Shown: positions 1-13,854 of the stretch, piece by piece
Position numbering within the stretch: position 1 is the first letter of the stretch
Layout of the letters: every line of letters begins with the position of its first letter
Origin: Stichopus chloronotus
Lineage: Eukaryota > Echinodermata > Holothuroidea > Aspidochirotida > Stichopodidae
NCBI GenBank assembly: GCA_021234535.1
Contig: CM037830.1
Coordinates: forward strand, 18,035,116 to 18,099,115
Direction: 5' to 3'
Length of the DNA: 64,000 bases
The notes under the pieces: model-generated
The model's database searches: none
Told to the model about the DNA's origin: nothing
The model's input: the letters and a program-made list of their open reading frames with translations, nothing else
Translations under genes and position numbers: made by a program

Positions 1-1914
1 CTTGTAACTTCACAAATGGAGTTTTTTTTTCCCTTTTGCCATTACCTCTAGCAAAATGGAAATGCTGGCTCAAGGATGAAAAGTTCCACTCTGTGGTCAT
101 ACTCGAATGATAATTTAAATCAGCTGTACCAGATATATTTCCCATTGTATCGTTAAACAGAAAATATTTAAGTTAAAAACATGTTTTTCTTTTATTTCCA
201 ATACCACCAATAAATTTAACATTAAATCTACCGGCAGATTGAAACCCGTCTATTGTTTCCTTTTTTTCATCGCTTTTGATCAATTCGTTTTTGCCAGTGA
301 ATTTGTTATTCTTACGAGATAGATTTTCATTTTGTAGGATTTATAAAGTAACTGGAGTACGGTCTTCTTCTGCTCTCACTTTTTCCTAACCATCAACACC
401 TGTTGACCCTTGACCAAATAAGGATACTGTTTCTGCTGTTAAATAACGTAGTACCTTGTCAGTCCAACTATTACTGAAGGTTTAATACTCTTTGAATTCA
501 ATGCGAAATACTACAGTGATTTCAACGTGAACACTACAGTGATTGATTGGAAGGTATGTGAACACCAGCCTCTGTTCCATTAGAAACACAAGTGCTGAGT
601 ACCAGATCTTCCACGTAAATGTGTTTAAAGTCCATGAACATGATAAATAAGTAGAGTGAATATTTATGAATCAGTTTAAACCTATCTAGTCCTCATGTAA
701 TTTCCATAATGTGCTTAATTCATGTCTGTAGAAGACCATTTCTACATGATAAAACATGATGTGACAGCCAGGTATACCATAATGGTTAGTGCAGGTACCT
801 CTGGAGAAGGGATAAACACCTGTGATATCATGTGTGGATTGGCTACAGCCACCCAACTGTGACCAACCGTACGATACGTTCAGGCTGAAGTTACGGACTG
901 TTATTTTCTTCCCGGCATGTCCTCATGTAGCTCTTGAAAACCGCTTTTTTTTTTGTCAGATGACAACAGAGCTGTAGCTTTATTGGTTGATCATGTCTAC
1001 TACCAACCAATAATCACCAAGATGAAACATTCAGCAGCTTAATCAGATTCAACCATTAATTGTTGTCTCACTCTAACGGTGACTTCCCAATAATAAGCTA
1101 AGTTCATCAATTAGTTCATGATCAGGTCAAATTAGTATTTCAGTCGATTGTATGTCTCACTATTAACAATCAAACAACATCAATTTAGCCAATTTAGACA
1201 ATTTAGCGAGTAAATATTTCCCTCATCTTCACTAAGAAAATGTGGTGTAGTTGATCAATTGGTTTAATTTTCCTACCAATGTCCAATATAATTAGTTATT
1301 GTCATGCCTTCTGAGTTTAAACAGTTGTTTCTTCCACCAATAGTCAACATGAGAAGAAGATGTTTTGAATAATGATAAGAATATCTAAGTATCAGTTGGC
1401 AATGCTGTCAGAATGTAGTTTCATATCGGTTAGATGCCACTTAGTACTGCTCGTGTTTCCATGAAATTTCCTTAAACATTCTCAGATGAAGTTATTGATC
1501 AATTTTATATGATCAATCATTGATAACCAATATCATCAGATCTTGTAATGTGATCAGGTGGCAGTTGCTCTTCTTAAATATCACTTGCAGATGCAGCTAT
1601 TGATCATTTAAGTTTATCTCATGGTTACAGCGATTTAAGAGTTCAGAAGATACCATAAGAATTAGATGTAGGTACCTGTTGCTCTTTTAAGAAGAATAAC
1701 ATCAGATATAGTTATGGATGACTGGTGACTGGTGACTATTTCTCTCACCAAAGTAAAGTCAGATTCAGTGATTCACCAGTCATTCATTTCTCCTAGAACA
1801 TCATGACTATGCAGATGTACTGAAGTCATTGAGAGATTGCAATCCAGTCTCCATTGATAGTGTGATACCTCCCCCATCATTCTGCTCTTTCATTTTTTTT
1901 TTTTTTTCTGTTAG
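1..1914. other. Non-coding sequence left of the first exon
   Basis: I see no exon I can support here. The stretch is AT-rich with many scattered, diverged copies of short motifs around TGATCA and ATCAGAT (about 960-1700), which look like old degenerate repeats. It is probably intron of the + strand gene whose last exon starts at 1915. The sequence just before that exon is a strong polypyrimidine tract ending in TTAG. Confidence 0.4.
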
Positions 1915-2058
1915 AATACAAGTGTTGGCAGAGCGTCTGTCGAAGCCCTTGCGACCGTTCCTCCACATCTGGATGAGAAATCGGATGAAGTTGGGTGTGA
2001 TATCGAGACAGACGGGGATAGCAGTGTATTCATCGACACCCCACCGTGCAGCCCTTAA
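1915..2058 (+). CDS. Probable last coding exon of an unidentified + strand gene
   Basis: A run of 17 T ending in CTGTTAG makes a good splice acceptor just before 1915. Reading from 1915 in phase 0 gives 47 residues ending ...SSVFIDTPPCSP and a TAA at 2056-2058. The peptide is acidic and polar (motifs DEKSDEVG and DIETDGDSS), like the cytoplasmic tail of a larger protein. The frame starting at 1916 is also open, to a TAG at 2069-2071, and is basic instead. I prefer phase 0 because its composition is typical of a C-terminal tail and it ends first. I do not recognise the family. The upstream exons lie outside the window or were not found, so the exon itself is an inference from splice signal and open frame. 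Confidence 0.4.
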   Translation, partial: NTSVGRASVEALATVPPHLDEKSDEVGCDIETDGDSSVFIDTPPCSP

Positions 2059-5000
2059 TCTCATGTCTTAGTCTCACCTCTGCTATTCGTAAGCCACACA
2101 GTGTCATAAATCTTTTTCATAAAATACAGAAAAAAAGTATTTTGTTAGTGAAAGAAATGGTCTTATGACCACAGGGATGCCTCAGGTACAAAAGCCTCAG
2201 AGAGGCGTAATGCAGATGAGCACAAACACTTCTCATACATGACAAAGGTACTATTTAAGCCCTGGGATATTGATGTCAGTTCCAAAGCTCCTATCTTTTG
2301 TTGGGATCAAACAGCAAGGAACCAGTGAATATGATATTGAAATAATAGATGGGGATTTTTGTGCTGGTAAGAAGGTAATGGTGTCAGGTTACAAACTTGT
2401 TTATTGAGGGAGGATGAAACTGGAATGCAGTATACTGTTTTAAGACCTTTTGTGAAAAGTTCCCACATTCTGAAGATAGATTGAATAGCACCATTTACGA
2501 GTTTTCTGTCTTGTCTTTGCCTATTTTATTCCGTTTTATTTATGCTTTTTAAAACTGCTGTTGATGAATATGAAGTTTTTCAAGGCAGATTTCAAAATAT
2601 TAACCACAAATGTACCAACTGCTGGTCAACCCTTTGTAGCGACCCTGCTCGCCCAGGGCAGATTAACATTCATGAGTCACAGGTACGTCAGCCGTGCGAA
2701 CATTAACTTTTTAACTCATTGTAAACATAAAACAAAAAATAAAACAAAAAATGATAATGTCTTTATAGTCCTCATGGTTTTAAACTGCGTATGTCATGCC
2801 GGCAATATAAAAATAGTAGCAAAGCAGAGAGTTGCTAGTGAGAAGGAGATTTATAGCTTTGAACTAGGGTTTACACAGCCAAGGTCACACATAATCTGTC
2901 TTTTGTATTGTTCTTGACATTTCTATAGGGCTTATACACGATTTGAGAGTAAGTACAATGTGACGGTTGTCGTCTGCTGCAGTCACAGCTAGACTTGAAA
3001 CTGTTCACCATGGCACCAACATTGCCAGTTGTCAGGGAAATATATAATGACCATTCTTTCGACGCTCGGTGACGCATAGAACAATATAACCCTTAGGTTG
3101 CACATCAAAATATGAAAAAGAATCCCAAATCTGGAAAAGAATCTGGAAAAGTCTTTTCTAGTTTGTTAAAAAATAGACTTCTCTCTCTTCCGCACATTTG
3201 CATACCATCTCTTTTTTGGAAAAGCCTAAATGTCTTCATGTAAGTCAGTTAAACAGTCAATTCTGGTTTTGTACCGCCTGCTCTGTAAACGTCGGCATAA
3301 ACCTACATTTCAAAGCAGTGTTCTAAGCAAGCCAAAGGTGCAACTTATCTTCGCTTGATTTGGTGGGTCTGAAAGTATTAGCAGTATAAATTAAATGTTC
3401 TGTCCAATCTCCTTCTCAGTAGCACTTCCCTTAGCAAAGTAGACCCATACTTAAATGCTGCTAAGATGTGACTTACAGCTCAGTTTAAGATGTGATTATC
3501 ATGGTTTTTGTAGATTTATGACAGAAAAGATGTGGTTTTTAATGAGTTTGCAACGTACAAACTCTCTAACAATGTCCAAAAGGAAAAAAAGCTCAAAACA
3601 GCTCAAAAAGAAACTAATGATATCTACTCAGGTGACAATGAATGTGTTTTAAGATAAGCTTGTCGTCTTCATACTCGTCGACTGCACAAATTGTGCGCAC
3701 AATTTTGAAGTACGAGCAAATTAGGCTTATACTTCAATGAAACTAACATGTAACTGACATCTCATTTAAGACATCGTTATTATGGGTTTTTTTTTTTTTC
3801 ATTGACAAAAATGATGGAGATTAAAGTGATCTGAATTATATCCAAATCAATCACTATTTGTAATCGCAGAGTATATTTTTTATCGTCTGTGGTGCATCAG
3901 CAAACCACAGTCAGTATTTGAGAACTACATCATATGAGGTAAAAAAAAAGGCATCCACAAGTCTTTGTAGCTCTGAGCTCTTTGAAGCTCAATGTGCCAT
4001 TGTAGTCTTATACACCATTTGTTTGAAGGACACAGTCTTCAGGTGATGTCTAATTGTGTAGAGAACTCATGTGGAGTCATTATTTCTTTGCAAAGATTTA
4101 AATGACATGAAGCAAAAAAAAAAATAGCCTATGAACTTTGGGAACTGTAATGTTCAAAGCCTGTCAGGTTTCTATGATCTTTTCCTTGAAACTACTGGTC
4201 CCGGTCACAAAGGCGTTTACCAGTTTGTGAAAATGAAAACCCCAGGCATCAATCTTGGTGTAGTTTTTCTTCATGTCTTTGACAGTAGTAGATTGTTGAC
4301 ATTACTTTCAATAATTGACACTTATTCGATTTTTATGTGACAAAATTATAGCACTTTTTTTTCCGTTTTCTGTGAGTAATTGAAAGTTGTGATCAACAGA
4401 TGTTAATCGCTGCTGTGTCTTATTGTAAACGATTCAGTGAACTGTAAAATAAACTTTCATCTGAAATGCTTGGAGGCGGATGTGTTTGGTACCATTGAAA
4501 GCATCAACATCTCTGAAATGTACTCAACAAGAAGAAGGAAACTCAAACCATTCCAAAATTTTGATGTCGATCATCTTTTTTTTTTGCTATTTTAATATTT
4601 CTACATAAGGTGTCACAATTGTATTTCATACTGAATCTTGGGAAAGGTTTTTCCTTTTCTAAGTGAATATTTTCAGAATGAGGATGCAGAGTTTCCGCCA
4701 GAATTTCAGTAAGAAATAAGAATCAGCATCGGCTGGTGGGGGAGTTGATGTCCTTCTGCAAGTACAGGAGCTTGCTCAATACAAGGCAGTCACTTTTCTT
4801 GGCAGAGATAGATCTGTGGTCATTTTAAACCATTTACACCTTTGACTGACGGGTGGAAATGTTTGTTGAAGACAAAATCAGTCTCATCCAAAAAGTTATT
4901 AGCCTGTTTACATGTTTCCTTCATGTGATTGGTGGATGAAATTTACGAGGTGGACCACACAACATATTACGAAAGTGCAGATCGGTGGGGGTATTGAAAG

Positions 5001-5077
5001 GAGTTGATTATCGCTTGCTTTGTATCATGAGGGGGTTGCAAATCCTCCTTTATCCTCCTTTGCTGAGAAAGCCTTGG

Positions 5078-5178
5078 ATGGAATATAGGGATCAAAGTGG
5101 GGTGGAATAAAGGGATCAAAGGGGGGTAGAATAAAGGGATCAAAGGGGATGGAATAAAGGGATCAAAAGGGGGTGGAG
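5078..5178. repeat. G-rich minisatellite, about 23 bp unit
   Basis: Four to five head-to-tail copies of a unit close to GGATGGAATAAAGGGATCAAAG, differing by a few bases and by the length of the G run. The minus strand reads through it as a proline-rich peptide, which is a translation artefact and not a gene. Confidence 0.8.
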
Positions 5179-8100
5179 AGGACGGGGTGTATGAGAATTG
5201 GGGTGTGAACACACAGTTATAGTATTGGAGATAATAATGAACATAACCTGAACGGTTCCCAGTGTGGCTGTACAGTATCACCTTGCCCTGTCCATCTCAG
5301 AGTAATCTCTACTCTGAAAGTAATGTGCATGCACGATCAATTCTTCACAGCACCTTGACCGACGCTGTGCTCCGCGTATCCATCCTAATTTCAAAGTTGA
5401 GATAGTATTCATGAATCCAAAGAAATAGCATGCATTTTATTTCATCATAGTTTCACTGCACATACCAATCATGAGATAAATCAGACTACAATCATAAGAC
5501 AAGGATTACTGAAATAGAGGACAACTGGAGATGTATGCTAGAGGAATGTTGTTTGTCATACATAACATACAACTAAAATAAAATTCATTTTTAATTACTG
5601 CTCTGATTTTCATTCAGCACTATTTCATTTCGCTCGAAGGACCGAACGAGAATGCACTTTTGCCTGTAGTCAATCTCTACAAGCTGTTTAGTGCTAACTT
5701 TCTTCCAGTTTAATAGTTATATAGGTTTGTAGCCCGCCCCCCCTTTCCCTTTTACAAATTTTCGTAGATTTACTCTTGGCTGCATGAAGATAATGTGCTT
5801 GTTGGTCTTCTTAAGCACACTGTATTCTGCAAGAAAACAAAGCTTTATTGGTGATGGAACAAATCTGATGTCCCCAATTTGTGACATGAAATTGTGATTA
5901 TGGTTCATTTTGCTTTCTCTCAGAATTATCAAAAGAGTGTATTCAAATGTGTACAGATACGTATATCTTTGTACTATTTGTAAATAATAAATATATAACT
6001 TTCTTCTTGTTTTTTTGTAATTGGTGGAAGTATAGTATTAACTTTATAATGATAATAACAATAAGTGTTTAAAACAGTGTGAAGTTCAGGATGCTTTCAA
6101 GTGTTTATTCTGTTGCATTCTAACAGAAGAATTATGTAGAGAATGGTTCGAAACAGATGCATTAGGTTTTATTTTGACAGTCAGTAGTTGCCATAGTAAC
6201 AAACACATGACCAGCAGGGCTGAAAGTCCCTCAGTGTTGAGAAGGCATCATCTTCAGAATGGTTTCTGGTTGTTGCAGTGTGGCTGAAGGGGGACCTGTT
6301 TCCCCCTAGCAGCAGTTTGTTAGGGACAAGATTGAAAGGGTGTCCACCTATGGAGTCTGGGAAGATAATTTCCAGCAATCTAGGGGTATTTTCATCCAAA
6401 GTTTTCTGGAATGCTCCACACCAACCGATGGTGACACTCCTCTAGTTTTTCCCCAGATTTAGCTAAGTGGTGATTGGCACCACTTGAGCCTCATCCCAGG
6501 AAAGACCCCCCCCCTCACATCACCACTGGTTCTGGTCTGCTGGTTCCAGTCAATGTGCCACAGGTACAAAAGCCATGCGATATGTTATCATTGCTTGTAG
6601 ATATCAACTTCCTCAAACTGAAAAGAATGTTTTTGGCTGTCAAGTATTTCTTGTTGAATGTTTTTATTTTTCTTTTACATGCAGCAATAAAAGGTTCAAG
6701 ATGAGCAGTATTCATAGAGTGATGACATACAGGACTCACTGACACTCAGTCCTTGCAAGGAAGCACATTGAGTTGATATTGATAGGTTTGTGAGGATTTT
6801 GAAAGGTACAAAAACACGGCAGTGCTTATATAAACAGCATAGTCATCTTTCACATTTAATAATTATGAAAACTAAAATTTTGAACTTTTTGGGCTTTTTT
6901 TTGTACCGGCTGTGTGTAGGACTGAATTAGTCCCAGTGTGAAAAGTGTTTGGTCAAGAATTTTCAAAAACCAAACTGAATGGTTTAATGACTCCTTCGGT
7001 AATGTTTCCGCATATGTGACCACATGGGGATCCTCTTAGTTTGACCATTTGTCACACCTAGGTGAAAGAACACTTGACAGGTGTGGAAAAAAAAATAGTG
7101 CATTTCACTATTTCTATATCTCACAAATCGAGGGTGAAATGCACCTTTTAATTTGAACATCATAGATCAGCAAGTTAAAGGTAACATTGAAAGTCAAACC
7201 ATGAATGTTCCTTATAATGCTAGCATTGCATGTTTTGAGGAATTCCTTGACCTTCCAGATCCTTCTCAGGTCTTTCAGGATTGCTCTAGCAGTTTTAGAT
7301 GTTCCCTAGATGTCAAGTTGATCATATTTTTAAATGATGCAGCACATTTTAGGGCTTACAGTAGAGTACCATACTGAGGTATGAGAGTACAGTATGTTGG
7401 AACTGTTACACTAACATCACAATAATTCCTACTGAGTATCACCCAGTTTTGTCTTAGCCGACATTTTCACCTAATAGCGACCGGTTGTGCCCACGAGTTG
7501 CTTAATATGAGAGATCTGTGAAGATGCTTTATAATTCTCTGCTGTATTTGACTAATACCCAAAGTAAATTAACATGCCAGACAGAGGTAAGATGAAAAAG
7601 ACTGAAAATTTGAGAGAAATTTGGGCATTGCTCCATTAATAATAATTAAACCAATCATGAACATCTTTCTTCCAGTTGCACACCGATAAGAATCTTCATG
7701 ACAAGGATGGAATGCTCTCTCTCCCACAGTCAGTGTTTGTACATGAAAGATGCTCAAGAAACAAGGCAGCAGTGCAGGTCGATTTGCAGGGGTTGAGGGA
7801 AGTAGAGGTAAATTGAGTAATCGGGGTGCAGTCCTAACATTAATTACAACAGGTTTCAGATGTGGAGTTCATAGCTGAGACATCTGGATCAATCGAACAG
7901 TATTTGCAGCCCAAATTAAATCAATGATGCATCGTAAATTATCGTCACATCAAGACATTGTTTTCAGCCTTCTGTCATCGTCACTGATACCGCTTCATCA
8001 CATGATCTGTGGCATCTGAACTTCACTGGTGATCGCCGTAAATTAATACGCTTTTCAACTTGTCCTTGTTTGCGATTAAACTTTTACAACCGTGTTTAAA

Positions 8101-8321
8101 TTGTTCTGTCGATTCACAGCGTTACTCAAAAAACTATTTAGTTACAATTTACAAACTGGATCAGTGATTTTCCAAATCTCTTTTTTCTTCACCATGGAAA
8201 CTACTAATTTTTGTCTTTTCAGAACATTTCATTTGTTTTGCAATAAAAATTCAGTCGCACAGAATCTTTACCATTGTTAAGTGCATTTTGTGTGTTTGAT
8301 TTTATTCTGAGTTTAACTCCT

Positions 8322-8405
8322 GGTTCTATACCAGGTATGATATACATGTCTTGAAACATGTGAAACCTTAACAAAATAAAATATTATGGATTTGGTGCAA
8401 GACGT
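8322..8405 (+). repeat. Dispersed ~85 bp repeat, copy 1
   Basis: Contains ACCAGGTATGATATACATGT, then GAAACATGTGAAACCTTA, an A-rich stretch and TATGGATTTGGTG. Diverged copies in the same orientation occur at about 12075-12155 and 22076-22165, which marks it as a member of an interspersed family. Class unknown. Confidence 0.5.
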
Positions 8406-10814
8406 TCGTCAGAGACCTATGGATATGCGTGGATTTTTTATTTTTGTTAAGATCGTGACTTGCAAGTGACACCTCTCCTTCCTTGAATTGTTTTGAAAAA
8501 TCAACTCAAGTTTAACCCACAGACAGCCTTTCGGGCAATTAATTTTAGACAATCTCCAGCAGGCTAGATGACCAGTTGATAGCATAAAATAAATACCATG
8601 TCAGGGAAGAGATTTCTGCCGGTATTACAGAAATATGTTTTGCGGTACACTGTGAATAAGTGCAGGGATTATATACTGAAAAAAAATTTCCTCTTCCAAG
8701 TTGTTTTCCAATCAATGGGGCACTCTACCATTCCATTGTGAGGTACCTCTCCAGTCGACCTTGGATACCACAAGGTAGGGTCATACATCTAACCCAGTGG
8801 TGTAGTCGCTAAAGAAAATGTTTCTAACTGATCAGGTAAAATAGCCATCTCATCCTTATTCCTCGTTTCCTCATCCTCAACTGTTCCACATACCCCCCTC
8901 CTGTCCCACCATATCCCATACAACATACCTCATGACTGCCAAAGAGTAACAAAGTCTTGTGTAATACTTCTATGATCGGACCGACCAGTCTGTGTGGCAA
9001 CTGCAGTATTTACAATAGAGTGTACAGAGACATATGTATACCGTATATAATCATGTTCGCACAAGTTTTTATCAAATATTCAAAAAGATTGGTTGAAAAA
9101 ATAATCATTTGTCACTATAGTTGAAAGAACAAACAAGGATGGAATCAGAAAACAAACAATGGGAAAGTAGTGATAAGAAACAGTGAACTTTGGAACACAG
9201 AACATAATATGCAGTATTTCACAATAGTTCACACTATGGCGATTAACAGTACTTCTGTTACAATGTTGCATTGACCATAAGTAAAAGGAAGAATGTTAGT
9301 TGTTCTTGCAAATTTTTCTTACAGTGAACTGGTGCTCCAGACATGGGTGTGACATACCCTTGTGTATCACAGACTGAGGACCGCTTTAGTCATTCACATA
9401 AAAGGTAAGTGCATGTTAAGCTTGCCAAGCCTCATCAAACCAGCTTGTCAGAACGGTAACCTGAAAAGTATCTGCCAACAAATCCTCTAGCTGGAAGATA
9501 TTTAATGGTGAACAATCACTTATATGTTTTCACCCCACCCCAGGAGATCTGAAGGAGGCCAGTGATGTGTTAATCAGCTCATCCTCCCGGACCTGGAGTG
9601 ATGTTATCATAGCTGAGGTGACTTTGGTCAGCTGGCTTGAGAAAATTTCTTCCTGTGAACTTGTTTTCTAGAAAGAATGGCTTTTCTCTCAGCTATATTC
9701 ACACAAAGTCATACAATATCCAAAAAGCAAAATTAAGGTTGTCTTTGGCATTGTCACAGACAATATGTCAAACTTGGGTCAAACTTGCTGTCCAAATATG
9801 ACTGTAGCATTGATATGCTTTCTTCTGAACTTCTCATGTCAGTTTAAGTTGGAGAAATTTATCTACAGCCATTGAATTGATGTTGCTTTCAGTAACGTAT
9901 GAGGTATAAAAACTTGATATAGCACCATAGGAGTACAACCAGAATGACATCCAGATAGCTAGTCACACACTGAACAAATGAGGCTGAACATTATATGTGC
10001 AGTCCTTGCTCTGTATGGCAAAACAGATCTGCCTTCACCATTTGGCATAAGTAATGCCCATGCAGCCCGAGAATTTGGTCGTTCTACGTCTAACGACATT
10101 GTTGGGAAAACAGAAGTGTATGCAACACTGATTTTTTAAGATAACCTGATAACATGCAGGGAAAACTGTGTTCCAACATTGAGCTGTTTGCGAGCTTATA
10201 TTATCCTAAAATTTCCTTTGGATTTGTGTCATGCAGTTCCATGAGAAAACATTTTGCAATTCAGAGTTTGGGCTTCACTTATGGTTCCATGAAGTCATTC
10301 TGTTCATCTATTTCTATGTAAAGCACACAATACTGTGAAAATGAAACACAATGGAACTACACACAAATACCACAGTGCAAACTCTTGAAAGATTGGGTTT
10401 TCCCCGGCAACCTTTCATGAACAAATCGTCTTAGATGGTCTTATTACAACAGAACGGCACTCCATAGTCTAGGCAATACTAAATTAGCAATCTGCAAGAG
10501 ACTTGCAGGAACATTAAGAGGAATCACCTTTGAAGATCTGGAAGAGTAATCTAGTGATTTGAATAACTTGGATAAGTTTTTTGGTGCCAAATTGGAAGAG
10601 ATCTTGAACACAAAGAGGTAGAAACTTGTACAGTGCCCAGCACTGACATCGAACAACTGCCATCAAGTCGAGCACATCTGTAGCAACGAGCGTAAGTTCC
10701 AGACTTTCAACAATACGACATATATTTTTAATGCATAGCACACTTGAAATGACCTGCATTTTCAAGGAAAAAACACTTCATCTTTGTTAAATTCAAACAA
10801 CTTAAAAATTATTT

Positions 10815-11360
10815 ACAAACATAGCCATGACAGCAAGGTGCACTGTTATATTTTGACATACAGTACAGCTCTGTAGGCCTATGTATCACAATATACGTTA
10901 TGTTATGTTTTTCACAGCTTGAATTCACTGGTCTCAATTAACGGTACTTATTCACAATGAAAACTGTTCAAAATATTGGATTTCCACTTCACAGTTATAT
11001 TCAGGGGTACAAAAAATCTCAGAGTCACACACTCGCTTTAACTATAGACCTTTGAAAATATTGTTTTGGCTGTAAATATTGAATTCATTGTTCGTTTTCT
11101 ACTAGAATCAACACTATAAATTTATCCATCACAACAAGATGCACTGCATTTTGACTTAAGCTTACTAGAAATGTCGTAACATATGTTTCGTTTTTCACTG
11201 CTTGAATTCTTTAATCCTAAAGATGTTTAACTGAAAATTTTGTTCAAAGAAATTACAATCTCAGAAACACACCAGCATTTTAGTTTTGTTATGGAACTTG
11301 TGAAAATCTTGCTTTAGCTGTAGAAACTGACTTCATCTGTTTTCTACTACACGATAGCAA
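10815..11360 (+). repeat. Old tandem duplication, two diverged units
   Basis: Unit one (about 10830-11110) and unit two (about 11140-11360) share a colinear series of blocks: AAGRTGCACTG, a TTTTGAC block, TTTTTCACWGCTTGAATTC, a TCAGA(A/G)(A/T)CACAC block, TTGTGAAAATCTTG-like sequence, GCTGTA and GTTTTCTACTA. The copies are clearly diverged, so the event is old. No coding frame runs through it. Confidence 0.55.
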
Positions 11361-11566
11361 AGTGATTTGATCCCTTTCTCAAATGCAATGCTATCCTTTT
11401 ATCCCCAATCTTCACATGATATCATACATGTTTACGCCTTTTTAAGAGGTACATACCCTAACCGTTATAGTATATCTGGATATCACATTATGTTCTGTAA
11501 TGCAGAAAAGGTCTTCTCGAAACATGATTTCAGCACATATTGTCTGTTTTGTGAAGACTAGGTGCT

Positions 11567-11666
11567 GTTGTCATGGAATTAATACATATTCAATGCCATC
11601 CTTTTTCATGAAATTAATGCATATTCAGTGACATCCTTTTGTCATGAAATTAATGCATACTCAATT
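11567..11666 (+). repeat. Tandem repeat, about 43 bp unit, 2.4 copies
   Basis: The unit reads TCATGRAATTAATRCATA followed by YTCARTGMCATCCTTTT; copies are nearly identical, which suggests a fairly recent expansion. Confidence 0.75.
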
Positions 11667-12074
11667 TTTTTCCAGTTGATCCTTCTACAAGTTATTCACT
11701 TGATGACTACTTGAAGGTAAAATTGAATGCTTGTACAAGTTCAAAATAAACTATTAAAATAAAATCTGATGTAATAACCTGTCCTCCTTTTGATTTTTCC
11801 TTCATTCCTCCTCTCTATCCCCTTTCCCTCACCCTTCCATGTTGTTCCATGTTGGGGGATTCTTAAATTCATAAAATTGTTAAATTGTAAAATACTTGCA
11901 TAACAACCATATGAGGTGTACCATGTGTCCATACTGGGCCCTTCCTAGCTGGTAAACTCTGACATAGATTGTAATTCATAATGTGTCACCCACTCCATAC
12001 CATGATATCAGGCATTTTGATGACTCATGAGAATATCGTGTCCCTGACATTTCCTTACGTATCTGACCCATAAC

Positions 12075-12155
12075 CTAACCTTGTCATGTATATACATGTC
12101 TCAAGAAACAAATGTGAAACCTTACAAGAAAACAAAGCTATGGATTTTGGTGAAT
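12075..12155 (+). repeat. Dispersed ~85 bp repeat, copy 2
   Basis: Shares ATACATGTCT, GAAACAAATGTGAAACCTTA, an A-rich spacer and TATGGATTTTGGTG with the copies near 8322 and 22076. Confidence 0.5.
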
Positions 12156-13428
12156 TTGTAATTTGAATGTTCAAAGTACAATCATGCTTCTTAAGTTGTG
12201 ACTAAATATGTTCAAATGTTCTAAAAAATGTTTGCATATCATTCTGCATGGGCTTCCAACAATAAACAGGTTATTACATTTAAAAAAAAATTATATTTGA
12301 TACTTTGCTGGAAATGAACCGTTTCTTTCATTCACTCGTTCATGCAATTTCATGCATTATTCATTCAAACATCCTTAAAGGTAAACAGTGAATTTTTAAG
12401 CAATGAAAAGCATAGATGGATTCATAAGCATCAAATTGGTACATCAAAAGTGGTGTATCAAACAGGATAGAATATAGTGCCCTATCAAGATTTGAATATT
12501 AAAATTTTAACCACAATGCCACCTCTCTGCAGCAATTAAACATGCTCACTTAACAAAATATACTATGTGTCGACCAAACGTGTCAACAGAACAAAGTAAA
12601 TGAATGTAAAATTACTTTGTTATTACAAAATATCCAATAGTTTGTATTTAAGAAATGCCTTTTTCAAATTTTGCACTACAGTACTGATTTAATATTTTTT
12701 AAATTTCAGATTCAGCAATTACGATTTAGCGATTACACTAAAAATTAATTCATGCAAGGAATTTTTCTGTACATCCCAACAACCAATGGACATGAAATCG
12801 AAAGTACATGAAAAGAAAAAAAAAAGACTTTCTCTGACACAAAGCTCCTGCAGAGTTTCTTCCTGATCTACCCTGCTTTGACACAATCACCATACAGTTG
12901 GCTATACCACAGCCCTTGGAGGGGAAAAAGAAACAGTTAAGAAAAGTTGGCAATGTTTAAAATGTGGCCTTAAAATGACCACAAATAATCTAAGCCCCAT
13001 GTGCACGTAAAAAAAAGCCGTTGAAAAAGAAATCAAATAATTACACTCGTAACTGCCACATTTAACCCCCTCTTGCCCGCCCCCCCCCCCTTGAACAACA
13101 AAAACATAACTATAGATTTGAAGTTGCACCCTAGCAGCCATTCTATTTAATTGCTACACAGTGGCAGATCTTGTAACCTCTTTTGGCCTCACCCAAAGGA
13201 AAGCCCCCCCAAAAAAATTGTTGATAGCATTTACACGTGATACATTGTATATTGTTGTATAGAGATGGTCATTCTTCCCCACCGTACGCAAAAGGTCGTA
13301 CAAAGTTCAGTCTTCCAATGTTTACCCCAGTATATTTAACTTTTTCTTTATTTCCCTCAGACAGTCAGATTAGACAATATAATACATTAAAAAATACTAA
13401 ACATTAAAAAAATACTAAACTTAGACCC

Positions 13429-13854
13429 TGTTCTCAGAAAGGTTGCACAACCTTTTCGTGATTGGTTGATCACGGATGGCAACCACCTCGCTTAGTTACG
13501 TAGGTCAACCATTTGACCTATGATTGGTCAGTGTCGGCAATGTATACCGTGATCCTTTGCAGCTAAGCGTGGGTCAATCCATCGACCTCGCCACGCCGCC
13601 GGCACTGGCTCTCTGGGTATCGAAGTGTAAACATCGTCCGTCTCCGTGTATTATGTAGGCCTGTGTCACCAATGTAATTGTAAACTTTCTCCGTCCTTTC
13701 GTTTCTCTCTTGCAATCATCATCGTTAACTAATTTAAATCAATTTATGTGCCAGTCCAATCATCAATAAATAAAAATCTGATCAAATCAAAGGAAACTCT
13801 CCTTCTCTGTCTCTATCTGGTTCTGACGTCTCCGCCGCTGGGGCAGTCATAACA
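13429..13854. mobile_element. Possible solo LTR
   Basis: A 426 bp block begins TGTTCTCAG and ends CATAACA, so it has the TGTT...AACA ends of a long terminal repeat. It is richer in G+C and CpG than its surroundings and has AATAAA signals (CAATAAATAAAAATCTG) about 85 bp before the end, as LTR polyadenylation regions do. I could not find a convincing target-site duplication, and no partner LTR or internal coding region is present. A different DNA element or an orphan promoter is possible. Confidence 0.3.

Noticed and set aside
2561..2917. 118-residue + strand open frame
   Set aside because: No recognisable domain, no splice or codon pattern, and it lies in likely 3' UTR or intergenic sequence.
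4967..5281. 104-residue proline-rich open frame on the minus strand
   Set aside because: It is the translation of the G-rich minisatellite at 5078-5178; repetitive peptide, no flanking gene structure.
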